Below are positions 1-7,058 of a stretch of DNA of 64,000 bases, in pieces (within the stretch, counting starts at the first letter, position 1; each line of letters opens with the position of its first letter). The stretch is taken from NCBI RefSeq assembly GCF_009763245.1, contig NZ_WKJZ01000004.1:62001-126000 (forward strand), written 5' to 3'. This DNA is from Pseudomonas xionganensis (GTDB taxonomy: Bacteria > Pseudomonadota > Gammaproteobacteria > Pseudomonadales > Pseudomonadaceae). The position numbers and the translations under genes are program-made. Below the pieces are notes generated by a model that worked only from the letters and a program-made list of their open reading frames with translations, ran no database searches and was not told where the DNA came from.

Positions 1-399
1 GAACATTTCCACGGTGCCGGCCTTGGCCAGCTCACCGAGCTTGGGCTGCAGGTTGTCGCCATGCAGCACGGCAATCTTCAAGTCGACTCCAGCGTGCTCA
101 CAGGCAGCGGCCAGGGCGGCGGCGCAGGCGCTTGGGTTGACCCCGCCGGCGTTGCTGATCACGCGGATGTTTTTGCTGGCGATCTCGCCCAGCAGGGGCG
201 TCAGCACTTCAACGAAATCGCGGGCATAGCCTTCATCCGGCTTTTTCATTCGCGCGCCAGCCATGATCGACATGGTCACTTCGGCCAGGTAGTCGAATAC
301 CAGGTAATCCAGTTCGGTGCCCTTTACCAGCTGGGCGGCGGCGGTGCTGGTATCGCCCCAGAAGGCGGATGCGCAGCCGATGCGTACGGTCTTGGTCAT
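1..399 (-). CDS. AtuA-family (DUF1446) protein, N-terminal part
   Basis: The gene starts at an ATG read from position 399 and runs off the left edge, so only the first 133 residues are visible. They begin MTKTVRIGCASAFWGDT and continue with a stretch about tuning a cytoplasmic enzyme-like fold (LDYLVFDYLAEVTMSIMAGA) and a glycine/asparagine turn (SNAGGVNP). This is the signature N-terminus of the DUF1446/AtuA family, whose founding member is needed for growth on acyclic terpenes such as citronellol. The exact reaction of this family is not something the sequence shows. It is divergent from a TetR regulator, as atuA is from atuR. The substrate could instead be another branched acyl compound. 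Confidence 0.8.
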   Translation of the reverse strand, partial: MTKTVRIGCASAFWGDTSTAAAQLVKGTELDYLVFDYLAEVTMSIMAGARMKKPDEGYARDFVEVLTPLLGEIASKNIRVISNAGGVNPSACAAALAAACEHAGVDLKIAVLHGDNLQPKLGELAKAGTVEMF

Positions 400-441
400 T
401 GGAATTATCCGCAACACATAAATAAGGTGCCTTGAAGGCTA

Positions 442-457
442 CCAAGCAAGCGCTTGG
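442..457. promoter_or_regulatory. Operator O1, inverted repeat in the atuA-like/tetR intergenic region
   Basis: CCAAGC-N4-GCTTGG is a perfect 6+6 inverted repeat between the two divergent starts, 43 bp upstream of the AtuA-like ATG. Its 14-bp stretch at 441-454 recurs in inverted orientation at 502-515. A pair of inverted repeats is the arrangement reported for AtuR in the atuA-atuR intergenic region of Pseudomonas aeruginosa, so binding by the adjacent TetR protein is a reasonable inference. Confidence 0.7.
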
Positions 458-498
458 TTGAAAAGCCCCGGCGTTGATCTTTCTAACCGAAAGTGTGG

Positions 499-514
499 CC
501 GAGCGCTTGCTTGG
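499..514. promoter_or_regulatory. Operator O2, second inverted repeat
   Basis: CCGAGC-N4-GCTTGG matches O1 with one mismatch in one half site. The centre-to-centre distance from O1 is 57 bp. The two sites together would let one repressor control both divergent promoters. Confidence 0.65.
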
Positions 515-613
515 TTGGCCTGGGCGGCATAAATTTCACTAATAACGACAAGTACTTGGCTCAAGCGCGTAGGGCGTTGAGGGCAAGACAATAAAAGCTG
601 GAGAACATTTAGC

Positions 614-1237
614 GTGGATGATCAACAAGCGCAGGCGGTGATGCGGGAGCTGGTGGCCAGTGGGCAGATCACCGACCCGGACAGTGCGCGCGGCAAGCTG
701 CTGCAAACCGCAGCACACCTTTTCCGCAGCAAGGGCTACGAGCGCACCACGGTGCGCGACCTGGCCAGCGCCGTGGGCATTCAGTCCGGCAGCATCTTTC
801 ATCACTTCAAGAGCAAGGACGAGATCCTGCGTTCGGTGATGGAGGAAACCATTCGCTACAACACCGCGCTGATGCATGCTGCGCTGGCCGAGGCCAGCGA
901 TCTGCGCGGGCGCGTGCTGGCGCTGATCCGCTGTGAGTTGCAGTCGATCATGGGCGGCACCGGCGAGGCCATGGCGGTGCTGGTCTATGAATGGCGCTCG
1001 CTGTCGGAGGAGGGCCAGGCCTTTATTCTCGATTTGCGCGACACCTATGAGCAGCTCTGGCTGCAGGTGCTGGGCGAAGCCAAGGCGGCCGGCTATTTCA
1101 GGGCTGACCCTTTTATTCTGCGCCGTCTGCTGACCGGTGCGCTGAGCTGGACCACCACCTGGTTCCGTCCGGAAGGGCCCATGACCCTGGATCAGCTGGC
1201 CGAGGAGGCGCTGTCGTTGGTGGTCAAGGAAAGCTGA
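614..1237 (+). CDS. TetR/AcrR-family transcriptional repressor (AtuR-like)
   Basis: This 207-residue protein has a TetR N-terminal helix-turn-helix at about residues 24-70 (TTVRDLASAVGIQSGSIFHH, then FKSKDEIL). A helical ligand-binding domain follows. The start is a GTG with GGAG about 10 nt upstream. It is divergent from an AtuA-like gene, with two matching palindromes between them. By analogy with AtuR it probably represses that gene and itself and is released by an acyl-CoA or terpenoid intermediate. The ligand cannot be read from the sequence. The TetR assignment is firm; the AtuR role is inference from context. Confidence 0.88.
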   Translation: MDDQQAQAVMRELVASGQITDPDSARGKLLQTAAHLFRSKGYERTTVRDLASAVGIQSGSIFHHFKSKDEILRSVMEETIRYNTALMHAALAEASDLRGRVLALIRCELQSIMGGTGEAMAVLVYEWRSLSEEGQAFILDLRDTYEQLWLQVLGEAKAAGYFRADPFILRRLLTGALSWTTTWFRPEGPMTLDQLAEEALSLVVKES

Positions 1238-1407
1238 GCGGGCAGCCTGCGCTGATTAGTGGCTGGGTGGCTGTATGCGAGATTGAACAGGCCTTGGGAA
1301 ACTGGGCTAAACTCGGGTGGCATTTTGCTAGCGTTTTGGCGTCAAGGGAGTGTCGCTGTCGTTGAAGGGGTTTATCATCACCGGCTCCACGATAACGGGT
1401 ATGCCCT

Positions 1408-2190
1408 GTGCGCCTAGTCTGTTTATCCACCCTGTTGGCACTGTCGCTGTTGCTGCCCTCTGCATTCGCAGCGCAGGAGGTGCGTATAGGTGCCTACCAT
1501 TTTCCCCCCTACGCGATAAAACCTGAGCAGGCTGAGGCCGTCGGACTGGTGGCCGAATTGCTGGTGATACTGAATCAGGCCCAGGATCAGTATCGTTTCA
1601 GTCTGGTCCCCACTTCCACCAAGCGCCGTTATCGCGATCTGCAGAGTGGGCGCTATGACCTGATTCTCTTCGAGTCCCCCGGCTGGGGCTGGCAGGACAC
1701 GCCCCATGTGGCCACGGATCTGCATATCGAAGACGCCGAGGTCTATGTGGCCCTCAATGCGCCGGGTCGTGACCAGGGCTACTTCGACAGCCTGCAGGGC
1801 AAGCGCCTGGCTCTGTACAGCGGCTACCACTACGGTTTTGCCGGTTTCAATGCCGACCCGCAGTTTCTGGCCCGCGAGTTCGATGCGCTGCTGACCTATT
1901 CCCATGACAGCAACCTGAGCATGATCCTGCGTCAGCGCGCGGAAATTGCGGTGATCACCCGCTCCTATCTGAATATGTACCTGCAGCGTCATCCGGCGCA
2001 GGCCAGGGCTTTTCTCGTGTCAGAACGGGTTGATCAGATCTACCGCCATCAGGCATTGTTCAGTCAGCAGTCCGCCATTGCCCCAGAGGTGTTTGTCGGG
2101 CTGCTGGAGCAACTCAAGGATCAGGGGCTGCTGGACAAGCTGTTTGCCCGCTACTACCTGAGCCCACCGCCTGCCGAATTGAGTGAATAG
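1408..2190 (+). CDS. Periplasmic substrate-binding protein, SBP family 3 type (copy 1)
   Basis: This 260-residue protein has a Sec signal peptide ending AFA-AQ near residue 22. The mature part resembles family 3 solute-binding proteins: an N-terminal EVRIGAYHFPPYA strand, then a VGLVAELLVILNQ helix and a two-lobe layout. The GTG start is chosen because the ATG 7 nt earlier is out of frame and hits a stop at once. No permease or ATPase gene is adjacent, so it may be an orphan binding protein or feed a receptor. It is followed closely by a paralogue. The ligand is unknown; family 3 proteins usually bind polar amino acids. Confidence 0.8.
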   Translation: MRLVCLSTLLALSLLLPSAFAAQEVRIGAYHFPPYAIKPEQAEAVGLVAELLVILNQAQDQYRFSLVPTSTKRRYRDLQSGRYDLILFESPGWGWQDTPHVATDLHIEDAEVYVALNAPGRDQGYFDSLQGKRLALYSGYHYGFAGFNADPQFLAREFDALLTYSHDSNLSMILRQRAEIAVITRSYLNMYLQRHPAQARAFLVSERVDQIYRHQALFSQQSAIAPEVFVGLLEQLKDQGLLDKLFARYYLSPPPAELSE

Positions 2191-2203
2191 GGATGTTGTA
2201 CTG

Positions 2204-3013
2204 ATGCATGACTTTCGCGTGGTGCTGCGCCTGTGCCTGCTGAGCCTGCTGCTGAGCAGCGGCAGTCTGCTGGCACAGCAGGAGGTGCGGGTGGCTCAGG
2301 TTGAGTTCCCGCCCTATGTCTTCAAGCATGAGACGGCGCAGATGCCGGGCCTGCTGGCCCAGCTGGTCGAAGCGCTGAACGGGGTGCAAGAGGACTACCA
2401 TTTTGTGTTGGTGCCCACGTCCCTCAATCGTCGGTTTACTGATCTGCAGAAGGGGCGTCTGGATCTGGCGGTGTTCGAGAATCCGTCCTGGGGTTGGCGC
2501 AATATTGCCCACACCGCCTGGGATATGGGCCTGGAGGATGCCGAGGTGTTTGTCGCCCGTGCCGTACCGGGACGTGACCAGGACTATTTCGACGATCTCA
2601 AGGACAAGCGCCTGGCCCTGTTTCATGGCTTTCACTACGCTTTCGCCGATTTCAATTCCGACCCGGCTTATCTGGCCAGTACCTTCAATGCCAGCCTGAG
2701 CCATAGCCACGATGGCAATCTGTTGATGGCGTTGAATGATCGCGCCGATATCGCCCTGGTCACACGCTCCTATATCCGCGATTTTTTGCGTCGCTATCCT
2801 GACTATCAGGGACAGTTGCTGGTGTCCGAGCGTGTGGATCAGCGCTATCGTCACCAGCTGCTGCTGCGGCCGGATAGCCCGATCCAGGCCGAGCAGTTTG
2901 CCCTTATCTATGACAAGGTGCGGGAGCGGGGCGACCTGGCCCGCATCTTTACCCCCTATCAGATCGAACTGACGCCGCTGCCGCTCAGCAAGGCGGCATA
3001 CAGCACGCCTTAA
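2204..3013 (+). CDS. Periplasmic substrate-binding protein, SBP family 3 type (copy 2)
   Basis: This 269-residue paralogue of the preceding gene shares many blocks, for example EVRVAQVEFPPYVFK, FVLVPTS-NRRFTDLQ, PSWGWR and VSERVDQ-YRHQ. The ATG at 2204 gives a clean signal peptide (LLSLLLSSGSLLAQ). A GTG at 2183 is in frame and overlaps the previous stop, so a longer form is possible. The two genes are probably co-transcribed and arose by tandem duplication. Its stop codon overlaps the stop of the convergent DUF2897 gene. No transporter partner is nearby, and the ligand is unknown. Confidence 0.8.
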   Translation: MHDFRVVLRLCLLSLLLSSGSLLAQQEVRVAQVEFPPYVFKHETAQMPGLLAQLVEALNGVQEDYHFVLVPTSLNRRFTDLQKGRLDLAVFENPSWGWRNIAHTAWDMGLEDAEVFVARAVPGRDQDYFDDLKDKRLALFHGFHYAFADFNSDPAYLASTFNASLSHSHDGNLLMALNDRADIALVTRSYIRDFLRRYPDYQGQLLVSERVDQRYRHQLLLRPDSPIQAEQFALIYDKVRERGDLARIFTPYQIELTPLPLSKAAYSTP

Positions 3014-3189
3014 CCCCGTTCCTTTTCCTCGCGCCTATCCTGAGCATCCAGTTCGAGCTGGCGCTGGCGTACTTTTTCCAGCTGCTCAGGGGTCAGTGGG
3101 TTGTCGTTGGCGGTGCGCAGCAGCATCACCAGCCCGCTGACGATGGAGCCCAGCACCAGCACGATCAGCAACCAGATATACCAGGGCAT
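3010..3189 (-). CDS. DUF2897-family small membrane protein
   Basis: This 59-residue protein begins MPWYIWLLIVLVLGSI and has one transmembrane helix at about residues 4-24. A charged C-terminal tail follows (LTPEQLEKVRQRQLELDAQD). The layout and the PLTPEQLE motif match my memory of DUF2897 peptides, which are common in Pseudomonas and have no known function. It reads in the same direction as the lipoprotein gene upstream, 33 bp away, and may share its transcript. Its stop overlaps the stop of the binding-protein gene on the other strand. Confidence 0.75.
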   Translation of the reverse strand: MPWYIWLLIVLVLGSIVSGLVMLLRTANDNPLTPEQLEKVRQRQLELDAQDRREEKERG

Positions 3190-3222
3190 TGCATTCTCCT
3201 TGCATGAAGTTGTGCCAGCTTA

Positions 3223-4617
3223 TCAGGGCGCCTGGATATAGCGATCCAGCAATTGCGGATCATCGAAGTGGGCGCGGCCGATAAAGGCTGTGGCATGTCG
3301 ACCCCACTGGCGCATGGCACCGGGCGAGCGCACCCCGGAAGGCCAGAGCAGCAAGCGCTCCAGGCGCTCGGTAGCGGGTACCAGGCCGTGGGCCGCATAG
3401 AGGCTGCGCTGTCCTTGCGGATGGGGCAACTGACGCAGCTGATCCAGCGTCGCACGCTGATAGACCGTGGCCGGATAGGTCGAGCGGCGGCTATCGACCC
3501 ACTGCAGCTGATGGTTCTGGGCGTCGAGCCACAGGGTGGCCGCCTGATCGCCGCCAAATGCCAGGCGTCTGGCCTGGCGTGCTTCCTCATCTGCTGGTTG
3601 TGCAAATTGCCAGGGCGAGTCTGCCGGCAGGTAGAGGCCATGCCAGCAGCCGCAAGGGTGGATGCTGTCGTAGAGCAGGGCGTTGCCCTGCTCATCCAGG
3701 GTCACGCGCCAGAGCAGGCCGTCCAGTTCACCGCCGAACAGGTCCAGGGGCTGTTGCTTCGGCCGCTGGCTAAACCACAGCTGATAGACCAGTTGCAGGT
3801 GCCAGCGGCCATCGATCCGGCTCCAGCTGCTGTGCTGGTAAAGCCGTGGCTGCACGGTTTGCAGGTCGCGCTCGCCATCTGCACGGTAATAGGGGCTGCC
3901 GATTCGGTCATGACGGCTGCTCTGAGCCACTTTCAGCCAGGGCGCATGGCGGGCAAAGAGCGCCTGCAGCTGTTCGGCATCAGCCTGGGGCAGGCCCAGG
4001 CTGTCGGTTGGCAGAGGTGCCGGGGCTTTGGCAGCAGGCTGGGCGATGGGTTGATAGCCCAGCCATTGTGGGCTGTCCAGCGGCGCTTGGGTCTGGGCCG
4101 CCTGCTGTTGCCAGGCGTCGATACCGCGGCGGTAGGCGCGTTTGAACAAGGGATACAGACCTAGCACCCTGGCCCAGCCGAGGTAGTCGTCCGGCACCTG
4201 AGCCGCTTGCAGCGCCCGGGTGAAGGCGGCCGGTTTGGCCAGCAGTGCGTCAATCTGGGCTGCGCGGCAGTTGTCCAGGGCACTCTGCTGGGCTGGCTGG
4301 CGCCAGTGTTGGCGCTGCACGGTGGGCAACTGGGCAATTTCGATGTGGCTGGCCTGTTGGTCCAGGTCGGCCAGGCGTTGCAGCCACAGGCGGCGTTGTT
4401 CGGGGCTGGCGGCGCTGTGGCCGAGCAATGCCAGGCTGCGCTCGCTGCGCAGGCCAGCAAAGCCAGGCAGCTGGTGATACTGGGCATCGCTGACCGCGGC
4501 ACTGGTCCTGTGCAGCTGCGCGAACAGTGTGGTGCAGGCTGTACTGGGCGCGGGCGGGTGCACACAGCCGCTCAACAGCAGGCTCAGCAGGGTGGCGCCG
4601 AGCAGGGTTCTGAACAT
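3223..4617 (-). CDS. Large putative lipoprotein of unknown function
   Basis: The 464-residue product starts with a lipoprotein signal peptide (MFRTLLGATLLSLLLSGC), with the lipobox cysteine at residue 18. The ATG at 4617 is preferred to more upstream in-frame codons because it places the signal at the N-terminus and has GGGA 10 nt upstream. The mature protein is rich in Gln, Leu and Ala, with a Trp-rich C-terminal half (for example LLWRVTLDEQGN, HPCGCWHGLYLP). I recognise no domain. It is divergent from the CBS-domain kinase gene, 131 bp away, and may share regulation with it. An outer-membrane location is inferred from the signal. Confidence 0.75.
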   Translation of the reverse strand: MFRTLLGATLLSLLLSGCVHPPAPSTACTTLFAQLHRTSAAVSDAQYHQLPGFAGLRSERSLALLGHSAASPEQRRLWLQRLADLDQQASHIEIAQLPTVQRQHWRQPAQQSALDNCRAAQIDALLAKPAAFTRALQAAQVPDDYLGWARVLGLYPLFKRAYRRGIDAWQQQAAQTQAPLDSPQWLGYQPIAQPAAKAPAPLPTDSLGLPQADAEQLQALFARHAPWLKVAQSSRHDRIGSPYYRADGERDLQTVQPRLYQHSSWSRIDGRWHLQLVYQLWFSQRPKQQPLDLFGGELDGLLWRVTLDEQGNALLYDSIHPCGCWHGLYLPADSPWQFAQPADEEARQARRLAFGGDQAATLWLDAQNHQLQWVDSRRSTYPATVYQRATLDQLRQLPHPQGQRSLYAAHGLVPATERLERLLLWPSGVRSPGAMRQWGRHATAFIGRAHFDDPQLLDRYIQAP

Positions 4618-4748
4618 GGGCGATCCCGGGTGATTAACTTGTTCACCATACGCCGTGTCGGCTGCTGAAGGAATCCACTGCGGCCCTGTAACACGCTGGC
4701 AATCTGGCGCTGCTTGAATGGCGGCTTTGCAACCAAAGGGATTGACCC

Positions 4749-6053
4749 ATGACCAGCGCCAGCGCTCTGGAACGGCTATTACGGCCAGTCGCACCCTTGC
4801 TTCCGGGGATCAGCATCGCCGATGTCGCCGACCGCTTGCTGACACCTGAGCACAAGGCCTTTCTCTCGCTGCCTATCGTCGATGGCAGTGGCAGGCCCGT
4901 GGGCCTGGTCAGCCGCAGTGCCCTGCAGGATATCTTTATGCAGCGCTTTGGCCGTGACCTGCGCGGGCGCCATCCGGTCGAGGAGGTGATGAACCCGGCG
5001 CCGCTGACGGTCAGCCTGGACACCAGCCTGGAAGAGGCGGCCAAGCAGATCACCGCGCAGCTGCAATACCCTATCACCGAGGACTTTATTCTGGTCGACG
5101 CCCGGGGCCACTACCGCGGCCTGGGCACGGTGCTGGATCTGCTCAAGGCCATGGAGGCGCGCATCGCCCAGCGCAACTTGGTGCTGCGCAAGGCCCTGGT
5201 GGAGCTCAAGGAGTCCCAGACCCAGCTGGTGCAGTCGGAGAAGATGGCTTCCCTGGGGCAGATGGTGGCCGGTGTGGCTCACGAGCTGAACACCCCCTTG
5301 GGCTATGTGCAGAACAACCTGCAGTTGCTGCGTGAACTGAGCGCGCCGCTGTTCGACCTGGCCGCCGCCCAGGCCACCCTGGCCGACTGCCTGAATGATC
5401 CGCAGTGTGACGAGGCGCGCCTGGCCCAGGCCCTGCAAACCGCCGAACAGGCCCGTCAGGATGCGGCGCCGGAGTTGCTGGCCGAAGACCTCGCCCAGCT
5501 GTTCGATGACACCTTCTACGGCCTGGGGCAGATCGCCGAGCTGGTGGTGGGGCTGAAGGACTTTGCTCGCCTGGACCGCGCCATCAGCGAGGAGGTCGAT
5601 CTCAACGAGTGCATCCGCAGTGCTCTGTTGATTGCCCGCAACAATATCAAGGACAAGGCCGAAACCCTGCTGCAACTGGGCGAGTTGCCGCGCATTCCCT
5701 GTGCACCGTCGCAGATCAACCAGGTGCTGCTCAACCTGCTGAACAACGCGGCACAGGCCATCGAGGGTTTCGGCCGGATCCACATCAAGACCTGGGCCGA
5801 GGCCGAGGCGGTGTTTATCTCCCTGCAGGACTCCGGGCGCGGCATGCCGCCTGCGGTGTTGGCACGCATCTTCGACCCCTTCTTTACCACCAAGCCCGTG
5901 GGTCAGGGCACCGGGCTGGGCCTGTCGATCAGCTACAAGATCATCCAGGACCATGGCGGGCAGATCCGCGTGGCCTCCGAACCCGGGCGCGGTACGCGCT
6001 TTCTGATCCGCCTGCCGCGCCCGCAGGCGCTGCCACTGCAACGGAGTGCCTGA
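4749..6053 (+). CDS. Cytoplasmic sensor histidine kinase with N-terminal CBS domains
   Basis: This is a 434-residue kinase without transmembrane segments. Residues about 15-135 look like a CBS pair (LPIVDGSGRPVGLVSRSAL; VEEVMNPAPLTVSLDTSLEE). A short coiled linker leads to the HisKA box AGVAHELNTPLGYVQNN, with phospho-acceptor His178. The ATPase domain has N box NQVLLNLLNNAAQA, G1 DSGRGMP, F box PFFTTK and G2 GTGLGLS. CBS pairs often bind adenine nucleotides, so an intracellular energy or metabolite signal is plausible. The downstream response regulator starts 1 nt after the stop, so the two form a cognate pair. RBS AAGGGA lies 7-8 nt before the ATG. Confidence 0.9.
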   Translation: MTSASALERLLRPVAPLLPGISIADVADRLLTPEHKAFLSLPIVDGSGRPVGLVSRSALQDIFMQRFGRDLRGRHPVEEVMNPAPLTVSLDTSLEEAAKQITAQLQYPITEDFILVDARGHYRGLGTVLDLLKAMEARIAQRNLVLRKALVELKESQTQLVQSEKMASLGQMVAGVAHELNTPLGYVQNNLQLLRELSAPLFDLAAAQATLADCLNDPQCDEARLAQALQTAEQARQDAAPELLAEDLAQLFDDTFYGLGQIAELVVGLKDFARLDRAISEEVDLNECIRSALLIARNNIKDKAETLLQLGELPRIPCAPSQINQVLLNLLNNAAQAIEGFGRIHIKTWAEAEAVFISLQDSGRGMPPAVLARIFDPFFTTKPVGQGTGLGLSISYKIIQDHGGQIRVASEPGRGTRFLIRLPRPQALPLQRSA

Positions 6054-6054
6054 A

Positions 6055-6966
6055 GTGAGCGAGCCGATTCGTATTCTGTTTGTCGATGACGAGGAGCGCA
6101 TCCTGCGCAGCCTGGCCATGCAGTTCCGCCGCCAGTATCAGGTGCTCACCGAGACGGATCCGCGCCGTGCGCTAGAGCGCCTGAAAAGCGAGAACGTGCA
6201 GATTATCGTCAGCGACCAGCGCATGCCGCAGATGAGCGGTACCGAGCTGCTGGCCCAGGCCCGGGAAATCGCCCCGGATACTCTGCGCATCCTGCTCACC
6301 GGCTATTCCGATCTGGATGCGGCGGTGGATGCGCTCAACAGCGGCGGCATCTTCCGCTACCTGAGCAAACCCTGGGACCCGCAGGAAATGGCCTTTACCC
6401 TGCGCCAGGCGGCCGAGATAGCCGTACGCCAGGCGCAGCCCAGTGCGCCGCTGGCCATGCTGCAGCCGGCGCCGCTGACCCTGTTGCTGCTGGATGACCA
6501 GCCCCAGACCCTGGAGGTGGTGGCCGAGTTCTGCGTAGCTGGCGGCCATCGCTTGCTGCGCGCGGCCAGCCTGGGTGAGGCGGTAGCGCTGCTCAACAGC
6601 CAGGTGGTGGATGTGTTGGTCAGCGACCTGCAGCTGGCCGGCGAAGACTGTACGCCCTTGCTGAAAAGCCTGGCCCAGGCCCATCCGCGCCTGCTTAGTC
6701 TGGTGGTGACACCGTTCCGTGACACCCAGGCGCTGCTCAAGCTGATCAACGAAGCGCAGATCTTCCGTTACCTGCCCAAGCCGATCCGCCGCGGGTTGTT
6801 CGACAAGGGCCTGCAGGCTGCCGCCGAACAGGTGCAGCTATGGCGTGCGCAACCGGCGCAGGTGGTGACCCGCCTGGCCCAGCCCCCGCGCGATGAGCGC
6901 GAGCGGGAGAAGGTCGGCAGTTTGCTGGGGATGCTCGGGCGTTTGCGTGAACGCCTGATTGCCTGA
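6055..6966 (+). CDS. Response regulator with two receiver domains and no output domain
   Basis: The product is 303 residues. REC1 has the acidic pair D11-D12, phospho-acceptor D54 (VSDQRMP), T82 and K105 (YLSKPW). REC2 repeats the pattern with D147-D148, D191 (VSDLQL), T219 and K242 (YLPKP). Only a short Arg-rich tail follows, with no DNA-binding, GGDEF, HD-GYP or kinase domain. The GTG at 6055 is preferred because ACGGAG lies 8 nt before it; a GTG at 6046 overlapping the kinase stop is possible. It is the partner of the CBS kinase. Output must occur through protein contact or phosphotransfer. Both receivers keep all key residues. Confidence 0.88.
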   Translation: MSEPIRILFVDDEERILRSLAMQFRRQYQVLTETDPRRALERLKSENVQIIVSDQRMPQMSGTELLAQAREIAPDTLRILLTGYSDLDAAVDALNSGGIFRYLSKPWDPQEMAFTLRQAAEIAVRQAQPSAPLAMLQPAPLTLLLLDDQPQTLEVVAEFCVAGGHRLLRAASLGEAVALLNSQVVDVLVSDLQLAGEDCTPLLKSLAQAHPRLLSLVVTPFRDTQALLKLINEAQIFRYLPKPIRRGLFDKGLQAAAEQVQLWRAQPAQVVTRLAQPPRDEREREKVGSLLGMLGRLRERLIA

Positions 6967-6982
6967 GTGGATCAGGGATTGA

Positions 6983-7042
6983 TCGCGGGCATGGCCCGCT
7001 CCTACGCGCTATCTCGCTGCTAGGAGCGGGCCCTGCCCGCGA
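6983..7042. repeat. REP-type inverted repeat pair
   Basis: The arm TCGCGGGCATGGCCCGCTCC is followed after a short loop by the near-complementary TAGGAGCGGGCCCTGCCCGCGA. It lies between convergent genes, the response regulator and DAHP synthase. This is the usual Pseudomonas REP composition and location, and it may act as a bidirectional terminator or mRNA 3' end stabiliser. Confidence 0.8.
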
Positions 7043-7058
7043 ACCGGTGTCCGCGATT

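Noticed and set aside
1434..1456. Possible sigma-54 promoter, TGGCAC followed by TTGCTGC
   Set aside because: The spacing is 8 instead of 5 and it lies inside a signal-peptide coding region.
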